Origin: Blastopirellula marina
GTDB lineage: Bacteria > Planctomycetota > Planctomycetia > Pirellulales > Pirellulaceae
Assembly (NCBI RefSeq): GCF_002967765.1
Contig: NZ_PUHY01000005.1
Coordinates: 812,210-876,209 of the forward strand
DNA length: 64,000 nt
Direction: 5' to 3'
A model generated the notes under the pieces. It made no database searches and was not told the origin of the DNA. It saw only the letters and a program-made list of their open reading frames with translations. This document shows positions 24,326-32,118 of the stretch, piece after piece (position 1 is the first letter of the stretch; each line of letters opens with the position of its first letter). Position numbers and translations under genes: made by a program.

Positions 24326-27300
24326 CTAGCGTGACTCTTGGCTTTCACTGGAGCGATAGATCGTTGCCTTCACGCCGGGGGGGATTTCCAGAGTGAGGTT
24401 GTGTGCCGAATCCGAGACCTCAGAGATAAGTCGACGCATAAACGCCAGGCCGCGTGCTGCTTCCGGTTGATCGAGCACACTGGGCGTGGCATCGAGCAGG
24501 GGACGCGGTAAAAACAGGACGCATTTTGTCTTGGCCCTCGTCATGGCAACATTAAGTCGATTCAGCCCGTAAATGAAATCGGCCTCTTGCATGGCAAATT
24601 CTGGATCCGAGACACCGTAGCTGACAATAACGGCGTCCGCCTCTTGCCCCTGCATCTTATCGACCGTGTCAACAAACGGCAGCGAGGTCCAGTCACGTTC
24701 CTGGTGAAGAGCCTGTTGGATCGTGCGAATCTGCATGCGATGCGGGCTCACAATAAAGACGCCATCCTTGAAAAATGCTTGATCACTATCGTACGCCTTG
24801 CCGGACGAAGTCTTGAGGTGCTGGCGCAGGTCGCTTACAAGAATACTGACTAACTCCGCTTCAATAACATTCTCTCGGGCGGCTTGAATGCCTTCTAAAG
24901 CAACGATGACCAGCGGGAAGTCCGGATCCAAGCACGCCTGGGAAATCTTCGACGCATTGTTGGGAAGTTGAAGGTTGAGTCGACGAGACGCGACCTGCTC
25001 GTCAAAGCATTGGTACTTCGGTCCGTATAGCAGGTGACTCGCGACCCCCGTCAAATAATCATTCATGCGGAAGTTTTCCGAAAGCTGACTGACGATTTGG
25101 TCGTTGTGCAAAGCAGATCCTCCCACGGCTTCGAAGATGGATCGATGTAGCACGGGTTCGCCTGGTTCCGTATCGGGATAATCTCCGGCGATGATCGGAG
25201 GAAGCTGTAGATGATCTCCAGCGAGTACCAGTCGCCCCTTCGAATGCACCAGGCCAATAGGCACAGCAGATTCGGAAACGCGGACTTGCGACGCTTCATC
25301 GATCACGACGAGATCGAATGTTTCCGCGAGCTCATCATAAGTTTTCAAGATGGAATAGACGGTTGATCCTAGGACGGCATGTTGCTGACGTTGTAGCCAA
25401 GATGGAATCCCCTTGTCTTCCACAATCATCGCGTTGGCGAGCTGAGGACTGTGCCACTTTTTAGCCTTGCCCAGGACGGCCTGCCCTCCTCCGCTTCCAG
25501 TGCGTTTTAGCTCGGCGAGCTTTCGCAAGACATTTTCAATCGCCGCATGTGTGAAGGCGGTTACGAGAACCCGGAAAGGCCGGCCTTCATCAGCATGAGC
25601 GGAAATCAAGCCCAGGATGATCGATGCCAAAAAGTGGGTCTTGCCTGTTCCAGGAGGACCCCACACGGGAACAAACTTGCGGTGGCGAATTCGCCTGTAG
25701 GCCTCGAGCTGGCTCGTCGTCAACGACAGTTGTGTTTCTCCCTGCTTGAGGCGGTTCTCGATCGGCTTAGAGAACATCGCCGTTTCCGATACCTCCTCGG
25801 GGGCCTTGAGTAGGTCGAGGAAGAGGCCCTGGGACGGAACACTTTCGCGCAAGAAGGAAATAATGGGATCCGTGGTATAGTCCGTGAATCGTGGATAAAG
25901 AAGGAGGCGATCGCCACTGCCCGGTTGGACATCCGAAAAGGGCTTTTTGTAGTCAACGGTAATCTCGCTGGGCAAGCCCAGTCGGTTCGTACGGACTTGG
26001 GTTATTCCCACAATGGCACGATGGGGATGGCCGCTGCCACCCCAATGCTTGTTACGCCAGAGGTAGTCCCGATACTCAAGCTGTGCGCGCCTGCCGTCTT
26101 CATCGTCATCCACGAGCATCCAGCCAGGAAAGCCACTTTCATCAACCTCCATAGCGCTATCGCCGACGATCGCCATCCGGACCTCATCACGTGCTTGGAG
26201 TTCCAAAACCTGTCCGAGAAAAGCTTGGGCTTCGCGCGACTCGGAACGAGCATCACGGACTTCCAAACAGCGCAAAAGACTTTCATATCGAGTGAAAAAG
26301 ATTAAGCGTGATAAGATCTTGTCGGAAACCGTCTCCGTGTCTGGAAGCCGGAATTTCGGTGGCCAGGTGAACAGCGACTGACTCGCGTGTTGCCGCATGC
26401 TCCGCAGGAGTGCGGATATCGCATACAGTTGGAGGTTAGCTCGCTGACGTATTTCAGGACTAAGTTCACGTTTCCCTCGGCGCCACACGCTGTGAATGGC
26501 TTCGGCACGCATGCCGTCACCAAATGGAAAGTGATAGTAGTCATTGCGAGAGTATTTGAAAGAGCTTCCCAGGGCGGCCAGACTCTCGGGGAGTGTGTAG
26601 CGGACGTCCACCGGCAAAGCAAACATCTTGACCAATGCGTTTACCAGAACCACGACCGGATAAGGAACCTCGGAATCTGGGTGGCGATCTGCCATCATTA
26701 ATTCCGGAGCTTGAAAGTAAAACAACAAAGTCATTGCCTTTTCGGCCAGCTTTGGCTTCTTCAACGCATCGATCAGTAACCCGATCAATAGTGATTTCTC
26801 CTGCTCACTGTGAATGTAGGCCTGCAGGCTCACTTGATCCTTCCACTCCGAGATACTTCGATTGAACTCGTCAATCTGCGTCAGGAGCTTGAAGAGGAAG
26901 TGAATCCACTGGGATTGAAGTTTCGTAACTTCCTCGGGTTGACAGGCCAAGAGTGTTAGTGGCTTTGAACGCCCCTTTTCGTCTTCCAGCTTAGCCCGCA
27001 TGTCTTGGCTCAAGACTTTAACGCCCACCTCGGGTTTGCATTGGAGCAACAGACCGGCCAGATAGACCGTTTTTCCCAAGGGTTCCTCCTGCAAGGTTAA
27101 AAAGAGGGCGATATTCTCTCCTTTGGGAATCGCCAAGGCGGCGGCATCTTGGAGCTCAAGACGCTTGCTGAGCAGAGCGTCAACCTGCTTTTGCAGCCGG
27201 GGGCGTTGTCCGGTAAGGGACGCGCAGCGACTGAGAATTTCATCCGTGTCCTTCTGTTTTAGAAAGCTGGCTAGTTGGGGGATTGTGTCAACTTTCGCCT

Positions 27301-28165
27301 CCGTCTTCAAATGTCGCTTTCCATAGCTCGTCAGATTCGCAACACGAGAAATATTATCTTCTTGGGTCATCTCATCGCGGCAATGCGAAAAGAACTCACA
27401 CCATTCACAGCGGAAGTAGAGATGCCAGTGAACATCTTTAGCCGGCTCACGCAGAATCCTCGACAAATCATCTCGGAGGAAATTCTCGAGATGCGGGCGA
27501 AAATCGTCCAGATCAAAGAGGCTGGGAGAGTCTTTTTGGCCCAGCCAAACCGCTCCTTCCGAGAGATCAACTTGCGCATCGGAGATTCCTTGATCCTGAA
27601 TGATCTCATCAAGCTGCAAAGCATAGAGGAGGACTTGAACGCGATGGGTGAGCTTAAGCGTCTCACCCCGTTTGACGTCCAACACGCGAAACACGCGTTT
27701 TCCTTGTTCATTGACTTCAACGGAAATCAGGTCTGGATGATTATCGCTTAACGTTACCAGTGACGGGTCAATCTGAAATCGCGCATAGAAGGAAGACGGG
27801 GGGCGAAACGTTGGCTGATAGATGTAAGTTCCTGGTTTCCCATCTCGGAGCAGATCGTGCGTCTCTGCCATTGAAAAACGCCTCTTGTGGAGTTCCCCCT
27901 CCCCTTTAGCGATCTTCGCCTTCTTCTTGAGGTAATTCTTGAGGACATACGTTTCCCATTCATAGCCCGACTCAAAAATTGCGTTCATCAATGGACTATG
28001 ATCGAACTGCTTTGTGGGTGAGTTGTCGCGTGTTCGCTGTTCGGGAGTCGCCGCAGAGAAGCGAAGAAATCGGTCACAATCTTGAAAGAAGTAGCGAGCA
28101 ACCGTTGAAGGGCTAATGCGAAATGGCGTGCTTGGGGAGGCTGTCGCTATTGGTTTCTTGGACAT
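24326..28165 (-). CDS. Dna2-like Fe-S nuclease-SF1 helicase fusion
   Basis: A 1279-residue protein. The N-terminal 300 residues look like a Cas4/RecB-type nuclease with Fe-S cysteines split as in Dna2 and AddB: Cys30 in FFQDCDRFLRF and a late CEWCEFFSHC. The middle (300-780) is not recognised. The SF1B helicase core has Walker A VWGPPGTGKTHFLA (about 835), Walker B VVIDEASQV (about 956), GDHLQLPP, and motifs V-VI in DKMQGQEADAVIVS and NRLNVAMTRAK. It should unwind and degrade DNA ends. It opens the leftward array, 130 bases before the SprT-like gene. Confidence 0.85.
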   Translation of the reverse strand: MSKKPIATASPSTPFRISPSTVARYFFQDCDRFLRFSAATPEQRTRDNSPTKQFDHSPLMNAIFESGYEWETYVLKNYLKKKAKIAKGEGELHKRRFSMAETHDLLRDGKPGTYIYQPTFRPPSSFYARFQIDPSLVTLSDNHPDLISVEVNEQGKRVFRVLDVKRGETLKLTHRVQVLLYALQLDEIIQDQGISDAQVDLSEGAVWLGQKDSPSLFDLDDFRPHLENFLRDDLSRILREPAKDVHWHLYFRCEWCEFFSHCRDEMTQEDNISRVANLTSYGKRHLKTEAKVDTIPQLASFLKQKDTDEILSRCASLTGQRPRLQKQVDALLSKRLELQDAAALAIPKGENIALFLTLQEEPLGKTVYLAGLLLQCKPEVGVKVLSQDMRAKLEDEKGRSKPLTLLACQPEEVTKLQSQWIHFLFKLLTQIDEFNRSISEWKDQVSLQAYIHSEQEKSLLIGLLIDALKKPKLAEKAMTLLFYFQAPELMMADRHPDSEVPYPVVVLVNALVKMFALPVDVRYTLPESLAALGSSFKYSRNDYYHFPFGDGMRAEAIHSVWRRGKRELSPEIRQRANLQLYAISALLRSMRQHASQSLFTWPPKFRLPDTETVSDKILSRLIFFTRYESLLRCLEVRDARSESREAQAFLGQVLELQARDEVRMAIVGDSAMEVDESGFPGWMLVDDDEDGRRAQLEYRDYLWRNKHWGGSGHPHRAIVGITQVRTNRLGLPSEITVDYKKPFSDVQPGSGDRLLLYPRFTDYTTDPIISFLRESVPSQGLFLDLLKAPEEVSETAMFSKPIENRLKQGETQLSLTTSQLEAYRRIRHRKFVPVWGPPGTGKTHFLASIILGLISAHADEGRPFRVLVTAFTHAAIENVLRKLAELKRTGSGGGQAVLGKAKKWHSPQLANAMIVEDKGIPSWLQRQQHAVLGSTVYSILKTYDELAETFDLVVIDEASQVRVSESAVPIGLVHSKGRLVLAGDHLQLPPIIAGDYPDTEPGEPVLHRSIFEAVGGSALHNDQIVSQLSENFRMNDYLTGVASHLLYGPKYQCFDEQVASRRLNLQLPNNASKISQACLDPDFPLVIVALEGIQAARENVIEAELVSILVSDLRQHLKTSSGKAYDSDQAFFKDGVFIVSPHRMQIRTIQQALHQERDWTSLPFVDTVDKMQGQEADAVIVSYGVSDPEFAMQEADFIYGLNRLNVAMTRAKTKCVLFLPRPLLDATPSVLDQPEAARGLAFMRRLISEVSDSAHNLTLEIPPGVKATIYRSSESQESR

Positions 28166-28795
28166 GGCTTAGAGCGACTTCGTTGGTCGCGGTGAAAGGA
28201 GAGAAGCCGAGCGTTCATGGATGCTTCGAGAGGAAGGATGGCCTAATGAAGCATTGATGGGGGAAGTTCGTTTCAGCCTTGGCGTCATTCACTGCTACCA
28301 AGATAATACCTGGTATCGAAGGTGTGGCGGTCAGCAAAGGAAAGCCAGGCCTGATTTCTACAATATGCCAAAGGTAATGGCGAACCAAGTTGTTTCTGAA
28401 TTAGTTCGGCAGTTCGCTGGAGAATCTAGAGCAAGACTACGATCCAGCCCCAGTTCACCGCATATGTGGGAGCAAACGGAGGACGCATTTAGCTTGCTGT
28501 AAGGCTGACTTGTTCCTGAATTACTTATCACCTGAAATGGCACGTCTAGCATGCCGTTTGGTAGTCACTGTGTGAAAAGGTCGACGTAGCCAAATTGGAT
28601 TGCAATAATATCATCGATTGGGTTTTAGTATGGCGCTTCGGAAATCAACGTGAATCCGCGTTCGGCGTTGGGGTTCAACCTTGATTCGGACAGGTGCCGA
28701 GATCGCTCGTCCTGGCCAAGACGCCTAATCCAAAATGCTACATTTAAAGTAGGAAGTCGTCGCAGTCACTCCGGTCTAGTTTATGGTGAGTAGAA
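28166..28795. other. Intergenic region between divergent genes
   Basis: 630 bases separating the Dna2-like gene from the UDG-like gene. It should contain promoters for both. A 93-codon frame at 28221-28502 has no domain and unconvincing composition, so it is not called. No repeats or RNA structures are obvious. Confidence 0.45.
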
Positions 28796-30013
28796 ATGAC
28801 ATCTGAGAAGCTCTTGCGCTTGAAGAAGCTTGCCGAAAAGCGTCGCCAGCAAACTTATCCGGGATATCTCTCCGTCAGCGAGTTCCATGATGGAAAGCAT
28901 GACTGCGATTTTGTCTCGCCTTATAGTAAGGGAGCTTGTGACGTAAACTCGAAGCTCTTTCTTCTTCTGCAAGATTGGAGTTCTGAGGAAGAGTTAAAAG
29001 GTCCTGAGAAACCAGAGCAAATTCGACTGGGAAGAACTCCAAGCCTCCCGACGAACAAGAATTTGTCGCGGTTATTATCGGAAGTCTATGGCGTTACCCT
29101 GGCCGACACCTTCGCCACCAACCTATTTCCCTTTATCAAGCCAGGTCGCATCTCGGAAAAGATTCCAATGGTGCTCCTGGTTCAGGCGGCCAAGGAATAT
29201 GCGATTCCTCAGATCGAAATCGTTGCTCCGCAAATCGTGATCTGTTTTGGAATGCCAGTGTTCCAGGCGATGCGAGCGGCCTGTGGCTTGAGCGCCGTAG
29301 CCAACGCCGAGGAAGCACGTGCTAATCCCTTTAGACTGGGAGCTGTGACGGTATTTCAACAAGCTCACCCGGGTGGCTTAGGTATTGCGAATCGACGAGG
29401 CTTTGAGAATGTACTTAATGATTGGATGGAAATGCGAGGTCAAATGGATACAGTAAGCAACTCGGATCGTGATGTTCCGAGCCACAACCTGACCCGGACC
29501 AAACCCCGGGCACCCAAGATGACGCATGAAGTGGAGCGTACCCAAGAAAGTACTCCTAGCAATGGCAGAGAATTACAGAGCCGGTTTCTGTTGACTTTTC
29601 AGGACTACATGGATAACCACGACTGCTTATTTCAACCCGGTAGACAGGACCGGGAACGGAAGCTGCAATTTCGCCTCGGAAAATCTGGGACGCAGCTTTG
29701 CATTAAAGTATTGCAGCAAGATAACATCATTCGCGTTGAATTTCGGACGACGGGAAAGAACGCGGATGTCTTCTACCAACAATTGTTGACCCAACGTTCA
29801 AAAATCGAGGAGGAGTTAGGCGAGTCGCCACAATGGCGTGCGAAGGAAGGAAATAATCGCAAGCAAATCATTTTGAATCGGGAAATCTGTCTCGCGGACG
29901 AGTCGCGATGGCCTGAGTACTGCGAATGGTTACTCGAAAAGCTGAACTTGTTCTACGGAGTCTTCGCTCCTCGAGTCGAGCAGTTGCAAACCGGCTCGCG
30001 AGTTTCAGACTAG
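28796..30013 (+). CDS. UDG-superfamily-like protein fused to a DUF4268 domain
   Basis: A 405-residue protein. The N-terminal 215 residues resemble the uracil-DNA-glycosylase superfamily in layout: a first motif around KLFLLLQDWS, a central TFATNLFPFIKPG, the strand IVICFG and a late QAHPGG in the place of the family's H-P-S motif. I do not see a confident catalytic Asp/Asn, so the activity may be altered. Residues 275-390 look like DUF4268 (RVEFRTTGKNADVFYQQL, then an EELGESPQW stretch), a domain found with restriction and defence proteins. It stands alone, running against the array on its right. Confidence 0.6.
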   Translation: MTSEKLLRLKKLAEKRRQQTYPGYLSVSEFHDGKHDCDFVSPYSKGACDVNSKLFLLLQDWSSEEELKGPEKPEQIRLGRTPSLPTNKNLSRLLSEVYGVTLADTFATNLFPFIKPGRISEKIPMVLLVQAAKEYAIPQIEIVAPQIVICFGMPVFQAMRAACGLSAVANAEEARANPFRLGAVTVFQQAHPGGLGIANRRGFENVLNDWMEMRGQMDTVSNSDRDVPSHNLTRTKPRAPKMTHEVERTQESTPSNGRELQSRFLLTFQDYMDNHDCLFQPGRQDRERKLQFRLGKSGTQLCIKVLQQDNIIRVEFRTTGKNADVFYQQLLTQRSKIEEELGESPQWRAKEGNNRKQIILNREICLADESRWPEYCEWLLEKLNLFYGVFAPRVEQLQTGSRVSD

Positions 30014-30019
30014 CGGGGG

Positions 30020-30538
30020 TTAAATTAGCAGTTTGTCCCCACCAACGCTTAGGCGAGGAAAGGGGTTTCTGGTGTGACCTTGGCGCGATACCGAAAAAGC
30101 ACGTCCCCTCTCGTCGAAGAATATCGTTGTCTGATGCGACCAAAGGAGAGCCACTCGCTTCCGCATGGCTTGAGCCAATTCACGACAATAGCTCGCTGCC
30201 GCGACCTGACTGGTGATCGGCTCTTCGATGTTCCAAGGGACGTAGACGGCCGGCATGAGACGCACGATCACGCGTGGCGCGAAGGGACGGTCCGGCTGTG
30301 CCTGAGCCTCCTGCTCGTCTTGCACGCGGAGCGATTGGACCTGATGCGGATCGACTTGCAGGACACGGGTCATGGAGTTCAAAAGCTCGGCGTGAACCTG
30401 CCCGGTCCGCTCAAAATCTTGAATCCGTCGCGCCCCTTTGGTGAGATTCTGATAACCGCAAAGTCGTGCCAGCTTTTGATAGGAGAGCTGCTTTTCCAGG
30501 CGGCAGTCACGATAGTAATTCGAAAGGTAGGTTCCCAT
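30020..30538 (-). CDS. HTH (XRE-like) DNA-binding protein
   Basis: A 172-residue protein. Residues 1-65 read as a helix-turn-helix of the XRE kind (YLSNYYRDCRLEKQLSYQKLA, then a KGARRIQDFERTG recognition stretch). The remainder is a beta-rich or helical ligand or partner region with no recognised family. It is the last gene of the leftward set that includes the MazG-like gene and probably represses or activates that operon. The target operator is not identified. Confidence 0.65.
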   Translation of the reverse strand: MGTYLSNYYRDCRLEKQLSYQKLARLCGYQNLTKGARRIQDFERTGQVHAELLNSMTRVLQVDPHQVQSLRVQDEQEAQAQPDRPFAPRVIVRLMPAVYVPWNIEEPITSQVAAASYCRELAQAMRKRVALLWSHQTTIFFDERGRAFSVSRQGHTRNPFPRLSVGGDKLLI

Positions 30539-30617
30539 GGTGGTTCTTCTATGAGTAAGTAAGTGGATGGGTTTGCTACGTCAGCGATATGTTGATCGCG
30601 ATCGTCTGCAGAATGTC

Positions 30618-31073
30618 TTATTCCAAGGGCCGGTGTTGGCGGAGTACTGAGCCCAGGTCCGGCGGTTGAAACTGTCCATCCTTCACCCCCTTACCGTTCT
30701 TGCTGTTTGCCTGGCGTTTACTCAAATTCGAGCGATGGACCTCGTGGAAGATAGCTTCCGCCGGCATGTCAGCGGAAACGGCGTCCCCTAAGAGGACGTA
30801 AGCCCGATCTCCCCAGGCATCGGCTGCCGCGATCAGGTCATCGGCCACATGGGCTTCCACCCATTCCGTCAATTCTTCGAGGGCTAAACAGAGTCGTAGT
30901 TGAAGTTCGTCTCCTTCCTGGCGATGCTCCTGAAGGTAGAGGAGAAGTTCACGCATTTTCGCTTGGGCATCCGCTGCGTCCTTTTTGTCATGAGGGAGTA
31001 GCCGCGGTTGAGGGGCGATGGAGGCACCGATTTGTCGATGAAATTCAGCAACTTGTTGGCGAGCAGCGTCCAT
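30618..31073 (-). CDS. MazG-like / PRA-PH-like nucleotide pyrophosphohydrolase
   Basis: A 151-residue protein from ATG 31073, which has a strong AGGAGG 9 bases upstream (31083-31088). The longer frame to 31466 is rejected. The helical all-alpha NTP pyrophosphohydrolase signature is seen in EELTEWVEAHVADDL (ExxE), AAADAWGDRAYVLLGDA (DxxxD) and IFHEVHRSNLSKR. These enzymes turn NTPs or dNTPs, or alarmones, into monophosphates. In phage defence such an activity could drain nucleotides, but housekeeping use is also possible. It lies in a run of small genes downstream of the helicase-PLD-DUF6361 set. Confidence 0.8.
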   Translation of the reverse strand: MDAARQQVAEFHRQIGASIAPQPRLLPHDKKDAADAQAKMRELLLYLQEHRQEGDELQLRLCLALEELTEWVEAHVADDLIAAADAWGDRAYVLLGDAVSADMPAEAIFHEVHRSNLSKRQANSKNGKGVKDGQFQPPDLGSVLRQHRPLE

Positions 31074-31082
31074 AGAGTGTTT

Positions 31083-31088
31083 CCTCCT
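31083..31088 (-). promoter_or_regulatory. Strong Shine-Dalgarno that fixes the MazG-like start
   Basis: AGGAGG on the minus strand, 9 bases before ATG 31073. It decides in favour of the 151-residue protein over the 282-residue open frame. Confidence 0.8.
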
Positions 31089-31132
31089 GTAGGGATGGTA
31101 TATGAATCGAATGGCAGACTTCCATCGAAGCG

Positions 31133-31279
31133 TCAGCGAAGCCGTTTGGTTTGCAGGACCGTCACGGAAGATCCATATTGAGCGCGGACCAAGGCTCGCG
31201 CGTGGGCGGAATCTCGTGCTGAGACACGCACGTAACTTACGCGGCCTTGGAGTCGAATCTTGGCTTCGAATTGATACAT
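31133..31279 (-). CDS. Small basic protein, 48 residues
   Basis: ATG 31279 is preceded by AGGAG (31285-31289) at 5 bases, and the frame ends at TGA 31133. The protein reads as a compact beta-rich domain: KIRLQGRVSYVRVSARDS, then a helix ARALVRAQYG and a last strand ending VLQTKRLR. The pattern is like small phage or island proteins of 45-55 residues with a DXXXAR helix. It is tightly packed between two other small genes in the same direction. Function unknown. Confidence 0.6.
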   Translation of the reverse strand: MYQFEAKIRLQGRVSYVRVSARDSAHARALVRAQYGSSVTVLQTKRLR

Positions 31280-31293
31280 AGTTTCTCCTGGAA

Positions 31294-31614
31294 TTAAGAG
31301 GAATGGCGGTGAGCATCAAGGTACTCCACGGATAGAAGCCAGCACTGGACGTCGTTATCGAGGATCCATGACGTGGCTTCCGGATTAAACGTCCAGCAGC
31401 TGGGGGCCGGACGGAGACATTCTTGCGCGAGAATTCCTTCAAAGCTCGTACACGCAGCAATGACATCCCGCGGCGCGTTCATGACGCGTAGCTCTTCGGC
31501 CCGGCCAAGCCCGACTCCTTTGGCCCACCCTTCCGCCGCGATCCTCAGAGGATCTTGGGAGCCATGCCCAGCGGGTACGAGAACACATGTATGCTGATGC
31601 AAATGGCATGACAT
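31294..31614 (-). CDS. Small protein of unknown function
   Basis: A 106-residue frame from ATG 31614. It is cysteine- and histidine-rich at the start (MSCHLHQHTCVLVPAGHG) and ends in SVEYLDAHRHSS. No family is recognised. The longer open frame to 31833 adds sequence that does not look coding. Support comes from its place: it ends 14 bases before the next small gene, whose ribosome binding site follows at once. The start is uncertain, as no clear Shine-Dalgarno precedes 31614. Confidence 0.4.
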   Translation of the reverse strand: MSCHLHQHTCVLVPAGHGSQDPLRIAAEGWAKGVGLGRAEELRVMNAPRDVIAACTSFEGILAQECLRPAPSCWTFNPEATSWILDNDVQCWLLSVEYLDAHRHSS

Positions 31615-32118
31615 CAGCACGGGCGAAGGCGACAATGGTTCAAAACAGTTAATGGCGTAGATTGTCACACGAAACACGCGAGCAAGACTCCCTGAAACAA
31701 CGAAAAACAGCAGGCATGAACACACAGTGCGTTCCCCTATAGGTTCATTGCGGGGCAGCGATTCCGGGTAATAGCGCACATCCCTCCCGCCGAAAAGGTC
31801 TCCCCAGAAGAGGGGTGTGGTTCGCGGTTGCATGTTAAGATGGGATGACTGCGGTCTATGCGATGATGCGCGGTTTCAGCAACTCGCATCGATCACAACG
31901 GGAGCCCCCACAACGAAAAGTCGTTTGATGAAAGGGTGCCGCCTGAAGCGTAAGGAAGATAACCATCCGTTAGAGTTTTAGCACTTTCGGAGGATTGCTG
32001 AGCCTGGAAGCGAGTGATGATGCTTGGATCTGCCCAGGGAGCTCCGAAGTAGCTCCGGATGGGAACCCGCCTCCACCAGGGCCCGCCTTAGGCCCAGCGA
32101 TCGCAGACGGTTCGGTTT
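31615..32118. other. Intergenic, possible leader of the small-gene operon
   Basis: About 500 bases between the SNF2-like helicase gene and the small genes downstream. It may hold a promoter for the latter. I see no tRNA, CRISPR repeat or clear terminator. Confidence 0.4.

Noticed and set aside
28221..28502. 93-codon plus-strand frame
   Set aside because: No domain, no ribosome binding site and unconvincing composition.
30618..31466. 282-codon frame as the full MazG-like gene
   Set aside because: ATG 31073 has a strong Shine-Dalgarno and starts the recognisable domain. The rest overlaps the 48-residue gene in another frame.
31294..31833. 179-codon minus-strand frame taken as one gene
   Set aside because: The first 73 codons have no protein character. 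A shorter gene from 31614 is listed instead with low confidence.
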